DNA of 64,000 nucleotides from Bolinopsis microptera (taxonomy: Eukaryota > Ctenophora > Tentaculata > Lobata > Bolinopsidae). The notes beneath the pieces were generated by a model. The model ran no database searches. It was given only the letters and a program-made list of their open reading frames with translations, and was not told where the DNA came from. The stretch is from positions 14,773,118-14,837,117 of the forward strand of contig NC_087078.1 in assembly GCF_026151205.1 (NCBI RefSeq), read 5' to 3'. The translations under genes and the position numbers were made by a program. Positions 60,401-64,000 of this stretch are shown here, in pieces; position 1 is the first letter of the stretch, and each line of letters opens with the position of its first letter.

Positions 60401-60526
60401 TCTAGGGCTGTGAAGATTTCAAGGTCATGCTAACCCATTTCGTGCGACTCAATAAAGCTGTAGAAGAATCGTGGAGTTTGGTTTACTATCCGCTCTCCCA
60501 AAGATTACTGGAAGAATCTACTCAAG
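40253..60526 (+). CDS. MIF4G-domain protein (eIF4G/PAIP1/CTIF-like), 14 exons, C-terminus not found
   Basis: Exons: 40253-40414 (start ATG), 40642-40819, 41025-41075, 41298-41470, 42104-42217, 42469-42610, 57005-57088, 57283-57408, 57565-57687, 57945-58286, 58568-58695, 59289-59540, 60076-60228, 60406-60526. All junctions keep phase, including across the 14.4-kb intron (phase 1 to 1). The N-terminus is acidic and Ser-rich. MIF4G spans exons 5-10, with VFYDKAVTD, FRETMLSFCQKKF, MIFLGELYNFGELP, LYELLRVAGPKLD and KVWEILQLKKAGW lining up with the helical repeats of the eIF4G family. An Ala/Thr/Lys-rich linker follows, then a helical part I cannot name. The family scaffolds translation initiation on mRNA. 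Oddities: a TAG in exon 6 and a huge intron full of genes and transposons. The last exon ends in phase 1, so the gene continues. Confidence 0.72.
42469..42610 (+). CDS. MIF4G exon with in-frame TAG
   Basis: Between acceptor TTGTACAG and donor GTAAGT the 142-bp exon has phase 0 to 1 and encodes the conserved helix FRETMLSFCQKKF. Codon 27 (42547-42549) is TAG, after which the same frame continues sensibly to the donor. An alternative acceptor exactly at CTCTAG (exon from 42550) would also be phase 0 and skips the stop, at the cost of that helix. Real nonsense, allelic variation or assembly error are the other readings. Confidence 0.5.
42985..43079 (-). pseudogene. Degenerate copy of the lipase-like gene's 3' end
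   Basis: The last 30 or so codons of the lipase-like gene at 53.5 kb are recognisable here in the same orientation (ending LIEKLK then stop), with an in-frame TGA replacing a Ser codon and several substitutions. The rest of the gene is absent. It lies 225 bp past the sulfotransferase stop. Confidence 0.65.
43304..44566 (-). CDS. Sulfotransferase-like protein, intronless, nested in the MIF4G intron
   Basis: 420 residues in one exon. A hydrophobic N-terminus (about residues 5-35) suggests a type II membrane anchor in the Golgi. NIGRCGSTL at 155-163 fits the 5'-phosphosulfate-binding loop that holds PAPS. VLAEPF follows at 176-181. LYRSLKPTLSSW at 251-262 fits the 3'-phosphate-binding region with its Arg and Ser. 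The reaction would be sulfate transfer from PAPS; acceptor unknown. The frame is intact with no lesion, and the lack of introns in an intron-rich genome suggests a retrocopy or an intronless family (inference). A kinase-type P-loop is less likely because the GRCGST loop and later Arg/Ser motif fit sulfotransferases better. Confidence 0.72.
   Translation of the reverse strand: MMLKVLRDVILVLLNPLIRYCIQPALQYALNLVFGPWKKCRGNDLADCYDVFMNLRLNVLWYNGLHWFLLKFNRKVDISVIEQENVHLYTVSLQEFVFVRMMPGVDLYDIDKHPFTFFSSHDHAAQVLIIPHESVYRYLMRKPERNGSNITILHNIGRCGSTLVASMVYKTKQCQVLAEPFPLLIFSTITNIASNDRPLDCKDNLNFLKAILLLLCKDPNKIYFIKPTGAYTGNLVHLVHRTLPGVKELFLYRSLKPTLSSWHRLFGQVLMQTVPLATKRYSSIKYKHIFDKIGVANLSAIETWFFVLLCQMHTFYLESHERKSIKSYSYESLVHDREGFCKSLLHEIGIKQDYVAAALTAMEKDSQENSVFSKRKIGRNTGFISIEACKWAKKVAKDEFGIELKGSDCEVSNMPNRWNS
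44634..44652. repeat. AAT microsatellite upstream of the sulfotransferase gene
   Basis: About five AAT units lie 70-85 bp upstream of its start codon on the minus strand. No promoter motif was recognised. Confidence 0.6.
44700..44732. repeat. G-tract, GGGGGCC then about 23 G
   Basis: Same GGGGGCCGGGG start as at 19974 and 33766. The three are the only G-tracts of this form in the window. Confidence 0.85.
44915..45170. repeat. Second copy of repeat family B
   Basis: Direct match to 17010-17250: CTACAAGTAGAGCAC, ATGGGCGTGGCT, CCCCCTCAAAAGTTCGGTCA and CTAGTTTGTTGGT. It ends in GGTGAACCCCCC just before the piggyBac-like MITE, at the place where the 17.2-kb copy runs into its C-run. Confidence 0.8.
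45175..45514. mobile_element. 340-bp piggyBac-like MITE with TTAA duplication
   Basis: TTAA lies at both 45171-45174 and 45515-45518. Ends GGGGGCATACCC and GGGTATGCCCCC are exact inverted repeats. A longer subterminal inverted pair, GTCCAGACCAAATGACCTCA, follows (complement at 45476-45497). TTAA targeting with G/C-run termini is the piggyBac signature. No transposase inside. Confidence 0.82.
45558..45588. repeat. Interstitial telomere-like TTAGGG stretch
   Basis: TTAGAGTTAGGGTTAGGGTT occurs here. It shares flanking words with 12.24 kb in reverse orientation. Confidence 0.6.
45593..46567. other. No gene seen
   Basis: AT-rich intronic sequence with a loose duplication at 46020-46070 and 46120-46200 (ATGAAATTCCAATTC then GATTTGGCATCGG). 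No coding signal. Confidence 0.45.
46568..46770 (+). pseudogene. Zinc-finger start of a second CR1/L2-type LINE ORF2
   Basis: Begins with ATG and gives KCGSCSGWCYS then CSWCKNNVH in one frame and DILGCTSCCES in another. The order and spacing match the N-terminal Cys/His region of the ORF2 at 38143-35243 (CTCCNGW, CHWCESKVH, LLGCRNCCE). A frame break lies near 46715. Endonuclease and RT are missing. Confidence 0.5.
47101..47450 (+). pseudogene. FLYWCH zinc-finger fragment, frameshifted
   Basis: One frame gives SKYISGQRGAQLL, SFLYTRR, TWRCQKY, KKCHVIL and HSHDN, which fits the order F-L-Y-W-C-C-H-x-H of the FLYWCH domain, a DNA-binding finger often shared with MULE transposases. The frame stops at 47347, while another frame continues with a helical segment (AELKREAADQNL) of the type that follows FLYWCH in such proteins. 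A single frameshift would explain it. No other transposase part is seen. Confidence 0.5.
47815..48240. repeat. Tandem repeat of about 199 bp, just over two units
   Basis: GGTCAACGGCTAGCTGATGT recurs at 47855 and 48054, followed by CACGTGACTCATCCAGCGG-like and GAGTTCTCTCGGGTAGAC segments in both. A third partial start (ATTTATGAAGAGACATG) leads into the polymerase fragment. Confidence 0.85.
48264..48758 (+). pseudogene. Fragment of a protein-primed family-B DNA polymerase
   Basis: 164 open codons match the stretch between the exonuclease and palm domains of protein-primed family-B polymerases. Seen are an IxKRGxxY-type start, FLDVTNYI, a YDQFVRAYG block and FFPYEYF with a following PPYTAFFSSL. 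These polymerases occur in Polinton/Maverick elements and related viruses of animals and in some linear plasmids. Catalytic exonuclease acidic motifs and the polymerase motifs are not present, so this is a fossil fragment. No other Polinton gene was found nearby. Confidence 0.65.
48942..49192. mobile_element. Mariner-like non-autonomous element, reverse copy
   Basis: Ends TGGCTCACCCTG followed by TA, the complement of the CAGGGTG end at 21615. The two copies align over about 245 bp. Their shared frame here runs 48946-49137 and differs at about a quarter of residues from the other copy. Confidence 0.6.
49216..49826 (-). repeat. Downstream 611-bp terminal repeat of the Penelope-like element
   Basis: Matches 52571-53181 at a constant offset of 3355 bp. 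It contains the last 80 bp of the RT frame and a hairpin of G5/C5 near 49261-49283. Downstream refers to the minus-strand direction of the element. Confidence 0.9.
49747..51930 (-). CDS. Penelope-like reverse transcriptase
   Basis: The frame is open for 728 codons from just after the TAG. The region before the first Met at 51669 is helical and basic (LKKVHLKRVYIQAISQ), fitting the linker between endonuclease and RT. RT motifs: VPTDKAANNITIVCKK, YITPKQHK, YDFSTLYTSIPH (catalytic Asp), GIPMGTNAGPQIANTYLH and FRYQDDLI (YxDD box). These are the core motifs of Penelope-like RTs, which are related to telomerase. No intron was seen. It would copy the element's RNA at a nicked target. Confidence 0.88.
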   Translation of the reverse strand: MNRHLRGGIQVPHAGDATSFCEDTFFDTLIRSSVIDFHSIRTQLASLKKVHLKRVYIQAISQTASARTEHLYRLLLVKDLAWFYLCRMGLGVKKTKSSFFLVVNYVNKHVESINFRKIFKDSAVSVASPFNSNNLSAPTISYHYPRTIRSRVLNYKEAYDIYSDPNTMSCDCSSSSFRDNHFNHVITGDLSLIKDDKLRTVLSKGLNYRDQAPPSTDLTFKAAKKAIIDYCSKMSERYKKPIEMFAEWKAFILEQVKRQLENCKPFPYNTTLSDENVKHELDILHDKYVLVPTDKAANNITIVCKKFYISKIHEELASDNFEMIDRSVDDIVQEHEKFMLKYGIKLLPENRKLPYLYITPKQHKSPVGFRFITSGAACSLQQLSKYVGICLKSLLHSAKNRSLYDNKFHSRNDFYVIDNNEPVIDFIHANNLRMGSKSINTYDFSTLYTSIPHTQLKANLLKFINRVFGFKENPFIIPNIYTKRAYFSQGRSSNKTSFSKDELIECVNYLIDNSFVIYQGKIYKQVIGIPMGTNAGPQIANTYLHVFEYEYIKKLIENGDEVALKSLENIFRYQDDLISFNDSGLLGNILGDIYPTEMIVNCTNVSPRKCNYLDLCISIYRGKFRVTLYDKRKDYSFNVISYPFLDGNIPKNLSYGVFISQLVRFANINTTVEGFYSNICDLVKKLVNQGFIPAALRKKFLKFYNSKLNIWCKFGVDIYDRVIKIFD
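51931..52490 (-). CDS. N-terminal GIY-YIG endonuclease of the Penelope-like element (frameshifted)
   Basis: The first 50 codons give a Cys-rich segment (RCDRNSCMSC). The frame then shifts by one near 52335 and continues with CVYVIKC and YQYVGHT, the GIY and YIG parts of the nuclease, then ARVSQHK (catalytic Arg region) and REHFTEVHS. An in-frame TAG after FDVV at 51931-51933 separates it from the RT. The nuclease would nick DNA for insertion. With both lesions this copy should not make the full protein. Confidence 0.8.
52571..53181 (-). repeat. Upstream 611-bp terminal repeat of the Penelope-like element
   Basis: Lies 80 bp before the first coding Met of the element (52490). As a duplicate of the 3' end it carries a truncated piece of the RT frame. 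Such repeats usually hold the promoter; no motif was verified. Confidence 0.9.
53496..54344 (-). CDS. Class-3-lipase-like alpha/beta hydrolase, intronless, nested
   Basis: 282 residues in one exon. The nucleophile elbow is VCGHSLGAL with Ser178. AIRGSD near 126-131 fits the oxyanion/first-motif position of class 3 (fungal-type) lipases. Asp231 (RNDKVSEF) and a late His (247, 253 or 269) can complete a triad; which His serves cannot be fixed by eye. No signal peptide is clear, so it is probably intracellular. The substrate is unknown. The frame is intact. A broken copy of its 3' end lies at 42985-43079. Confidence 0.75.
   Translation of the reverse strand: MLCDKLELDKLTMLTILTLFYLSKYTSDMDKWLEKGLETMMDGAAHMAHSRKPNMTENLSDKELLILLAEAASDSYNLDAGREEACDGKLKIVHRQLQDSDHPDKGIQFGIYEILVGQHKGKRIMAIRGSDFSERRKALVATFQDASIIWAGPSIRLGRDAAIFRAEEQKPDFVCGHSLGALMAECVSSALGIAGASFNGPGPVGVNPAFNLLTDGKHNGVQFEVHLTRNDKVSEFAGLRGPDYSHVGKPIWHEGKGDSPSVEDLIDNHSMERLIEKLSNSD
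54400..54433. repeat. 34-bp G homopolymer
   Basis: The longest G-run in the window, between the lipase 5' side and a CCGGTTCCGG-rich segment. It can form quadruplexes and is likely to be mis-sized in an assembly. Confidence 0.9.
54434..55071. other. No gene seen
   Basis: CCGGTTCCGGCTCCGG-type words at the left edge resemble those at 55965 and, loosely, the CCCGGT repeats at 17.3 kb. A 64-codon frame at 54643-54837 has no recognisable motif. Confidence 0.4.
55072..55146. repeat. 32-bp tandem repeat, 2.3 units
   Basis: GATTGGTTCCAATAT then CGGAATACTGGTCCCT repeats at 55072, 55104 and 55136. The unit contains a small palindrome TTGGTTCCAA-like core. Confidence 0.85.
55147..57004. other. Last part of the large MIF4G intron; no gene seen
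   Basis: AT-rich with some short repeats near 55455-55600 (variants of TGAATCGGGTACTA). It ends in acceptor TTTACCCCAG before exon 7 at 57005. Confidence 0.5.
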
Positions 60527-61029
60527 GTAATTGTTCAGTGGGATTTATTAAATAGAGTTTAATATGTAATGACAAGAACATTGGTGAAACGTACCTATGT
60601 GCCGCCCCCTTTAAATTATATATACATACAGCTTTTTGCCTCCCCTGAGCACATATTGTATCCCCCTTGGCGCATATTGTACCCTCTGCCCCCTAGTCTG
60701 GCCTTCCTGTGGCATGTGATTTAACTTGTGATTTATCTTGTACGAAACCTGCTAGTTTGACTGGCAAAAGACACGGTTTTGTAACGCGCAAAAATATTTA
60801 GCTATGAAAATACCCCAGACGCGCACCACTACCAGATCGCGCGCAATTTTAATATATTTTAATAATTTGATTTAATTTAAATATATAATTAATATATAAT
60901 TAATTGCATGAATTAATAAAACCTGCAATATTAAGTCAAAATTGTGCGCGTCGAGCATATAAATTATAATAGCAGCTGTATGAGTAGGCGGTACCAGTTA
61001 GAGAGTTTCTGTCTTGCTTGTGATTTAGG
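60527..61029. other. No gene seen; intron or 3' flank of the MIF4G gene
   Basis: Starts at donor GTAATT. AT-rich, with ATATAATTAATATATAATTAAT near 60880-60905. No further exon could be recognised before the satellite array. Confidence 0.5.
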
Positions 61030-64000
61030 AGTTCATGAATCCGAGATTTTGGAAACATTTTGGAAACATGTGTCAGAATTGTGTCAGAATTGTGTCCGAT
61101 TTGGAAACATGCCTTTGTAGCCGCAATTATGCCTGGACTAACTTGAAATCGATCTGGTATGGTAGAGGGACATGTGTACTAACATTTCTAACCACTCAGA
61201 AGTGCGAAATATTGCCCTGGTTCATGGAATGAACGAAATGAACAAAAAATGAACATTGTCCTAGAATCGCCTAAAATAAGCTGAAACCGATTGGGATCGA
61301 TTGGTATTAATACCACAAGTGTCCCTGAGAAGTTTGGTGGGTCTAGCATGTCCAGAAAGGGCTCTGGGGCAATGTTTCCATTTTGGTGTCAGAGTAGTTG
61401 AGCTCGTGGAAACATTTGTGTCCGATTTGGAAACATGCCCTTGTAGCCGCAAGTATGCCTGGACTGACTTGAAATCGATCTGGTATGGTAGAGGGACATG
61501 TGTACTAACATTTCTAACCACTCAGAAGTGCGAAATATTGCCCTGGTTCATGGAATGAACGTAATGAACAAAAAATGAACATTATCCTAGAATTGCCTAA
61601 AATGAGCTGAAACCGATTGGGATCGATTTTTAATGATACCACAAGTGTCCCTGAGAAGTTTGGTGGGTCTAGCATGTTCAGAAAGGTCTCTGGGGCAATG
61701 TTTCCATTTTGGTGTCAGAGTAGTTGAGCTCGTGGAAACATATTTTGTGTCCGATTTGGAAACATGCCCTTGTAGCCGCAAGTATACCTGGACTGACTTG
61801 AAATCGATCTGGTATGGTAGAGGGACATGTGTACTAACATTTCTAACCACTCAGAAGTGCGAAATATTGCCCTGGTTCATGGAATGAACGAAATGAACAA
61901 AAAATGAACATTGTCCTAGAATCGCCTAAAATAAGCTGAAACCGATTGGGATCGATTGGTATTAATACCACAAGTGTCCCTGAGAAGTTTGGTGGGTCTA
62001 GCATGTCCAGAAAGGGCTCTGGGGCAATGTTTCCATTTTGGTGTCAGAGTAGTTGAGCTCGTGGAAACATTTGTGTCCGATTTGGAAACATGCCCTTGTA
62101 GCCGCAAGTATGCCTGGACTGACTTGAAATCGATCTGGTATGGTAGAGGGACATGTGTACTAACATTTCTAACCACTCAGAAGTGCGAAATATTGCCCTG
62201 GTTCATGGAATGAACGTAATGAACAAAAAATGAACATTATCCTAGAATTGCCTAAAATGAGCTGAAACCGATTGGGATCGATTTTTAATGATACCACAAG
62301 TGTCCCTGAGAAGTTTGGTGGGTCTAGCATGTTCAGAAAGGGCTCTGGGGCAATGTTTCCATTTTGGTGTCAGAGTAGTTGAGCTCGTGGAAACATATTT
62401 TGTGTCCGATTTGGAAACATGCCCTTGTAGCCGCAAGTATACCTGGACTGACTTGAAATCGATCTGGTACGGTAGAGGGACATGTGTACTAACATTTCTA
62501 ACCACTCAGAAGTGCGAAATATTGCCCTGGTTCATGGAATGAACGAAATGAACAAAAAATGAACATTGTCCTAGAATCGCCTAAAATAAGCTAAACCGAT
62601 TGGGATCGATTGGTATTAATACCACAAGTGTCCCTTAGAAGTTTGGTGGGTCTAGCATGTCCAGAAAGGGCTCTGGGGCAATGTTTCCATTTTGGTGTCA
62701 GAGTAGTTGAGCTCGTGGAAACATTTGTGTCCGATTTGGAAACATGCCCTTGTAGCCGCAAGTATGCCTGGACTGACTTGAAATCGATCTGGTATGGTAG
62801 AGGGACATGTGTACTAACATTTCTAACCACTCAGAAGTGCGAAATATTGCCCTGGTTCATGGAATGAACGTAATGAACAAAAAATGAACATTATCCTAGA
62901 ATTGCCTAAAATGAGCTGAAACCGATTGGGATCGATTTTTAATGATACCACAAGTGTCCCTGAGAAGTTTGGTGGGTCTAGCATGTTCAGAAAGGGCTCT
63001 GGGGCAATGTTTCCATTTTGGTGTCAGAGTAGTTGAGCTCGTGGAAACATTTGTGTCCGATTTGGAAACATGCCCTTGTAGCCGCAAGTATGCCTGGACT
63101 GACTTGAAATCGATCTGGTATGGTAGAGGGACATGTGTACTAACATTTCTAACCACTCAGAAGTGCGAAATATTGCCCTGGTTCATGGAATGAACGAAAT
63201 GAACAAAAAATGAACATTGTCCTAGAATCGCCTAAAATAAGCTAAACCGATTGGGATCGATTGGTATTAATACCACAAGTGTCCCTGAGAAGTTTGGTGG
63301 GTCTAGCATGTCCAGAAAGGGCTCTGGGGCAATGTTTCCATTTTGGTGTCAGAGTAGTTGAGCTCGTGGAAACATTTGTGTCCGATTTGGAAACATGCCC
63401 TTGTAGCCGCAAGTATGCCTGGACTGACTTGAAATCGATCTGGTATGGTAGAGGGACATGTGTACTAACATTTCTAACCACTCAGAAGTGCGAAATATTG
63501 CCCTGGTTCATGGAATGAACGTAATGAACAAAAAATGAACATTATCCTAGAATTGCCTAAAATGAGCTGAAACCGATTGGGATCGATTGTTAATGATACC
63601 ACAAGTGTCCCTGAGAAGTTTGGTGGGTCTAGCATGTCAGAAAGGGCTCTGGGGCAATGTTTCCATTTTGGTGTCAGAGTAGTTGAGCTCGTGGAAACAT
63701 TTGTGTCCGATTTGGAAACATGCCCTTGTAGCCGCAAGTATGCCTGGACTGACTTGAAATCGATCTGGTATGGTAGAGGGACATGTGTACTAACATTTCT
63801 AACCACTCAGAAGTGCGAAATATTGCCCTGGTTCATGGAATGAACGAAATGAACAAAAAATGAACATTGTCCTAGAATCGCCTAAAATAAGCTAAACCGA
63901 TTGGGATCGATTGGTATTAATACCACAAGTGTCCCTGAGAAGTTTGGTGGGTCTAGCATGTCCAGAAAGGGCTCTGGGGCAATGTTTCCATTTTGGTGTC
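61030..64000. repeat. Satellite array of about 326-bp monomers, alternating A and B types
   Basis: The landmark CCTAGAAT recurs with CTAG at 61261, 61587, 61916, 62242, 62571, 62896, 63222, 63547 and 63872, spacings 325-329 bp. Odd units have CTAGAATCGCC and GGTATTAATACCAC (A); even units CTAGAATTGCC and TTAATGATACCAC (B). The higher-order unit is therefore an AB dimer of about 650 bp. Most B units, and fewer A units, differ further by an ATATTTTG insertion. Frames of 79-110 codons open on both strands of each monomer follow from its length and composition. The array continues past the window edge; its first unit is decayed. Confidence 0.92.

Noticed and set aside
61261-63843. Repeated 84-88-codon frames in the 3' array as a tandem gene family
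   Set aside because: Each is a by-product of the satellite monomer; frames are open on both strands, have no splice or start context and no recognisable domain.

Overview
The window is nuclear DNA of an invertebrate animal. It is AT-rich and carries many dispersed repeats. Coding exons are short, bounded by GT/AG and consistent in phase, and the genes are metazoan in type: an immunoglobulin-superfamily membrane receptor, a CHHC zinc-finger protein of the GTSF1 type, an MIF4G protein and a myosin II tail exon. I cannot place it below Metazoa. No tRNA, rRNA, operon, CRISPR array or bacterial gene was seen.

Layout. 1-9.9 kb: a + strand Ig-superfamily receptor built here from ten exons, with a coding minisatellite in its cytoplasmic tail and a foldback element in one intron. 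10-23.9 kb: gene-poor, filled with a dead LINE end, GC-rich twin-motif repeats, telomere-like stretches, foldback elements, a G-tract-bounded element and a lone myosin exon. 23.9-28.4 kb: a LINE with an intact reverse-transcriptase frame, its 3' tail abutting a non-autonomous Helitron with textbook ends. 28.5-29.9 kb: a two-exon gene for a GTSF1-like protein, whose family acts in piRNA silencing. 30.1-33.4 kb: a 3.4 kb element with 30-bp terminal inverted repeats and many copies of a 16-bp subterminal motif, but no transposase. 34.1-39.9 kb: a nearly complete CR1/L2-type LINE on the minus strand (esterase ORF1; zinc-finger, endonuclease and RT in ORF2) broken by a 2-bp slip.

40.2-60.5 kb: I assemble a single + strand MIF4G-domain gene of at least 14 exons. 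Its MIF4G domain is split by an intron of about 14.4 kb. That intron holds two intronless minus-strand genes (a sulfotransferase-like and a class-3-lipase-like protein), a pseudogene copy of the lipase tail, a piggyBac-like MITE, a FLYWCH fragment, a family-B DNA polymerase fragment and a Penelope-like element whose GIY-YIG domain precedes the RT (Naiad arrangement). One MIF4G exon carries an in-frame TAG.

61.0-64.0 kb: a satellite array of about 326-bp monomers alternating as two subtypes (a dimeric higher-order repeat), running off the window edge.

The best leads are the Naiad-type element, the G-tract element with a target-site duplication, the subterminal-repeat element beside the GTSF1-like gene, the coding minisatellite, the nested-gene intron with its nonsense codon, and the isolated myosin exon between direct repeats. 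All exon calls come from reading splice sites, phase and protein motifs by eye; transcripts would settle them.
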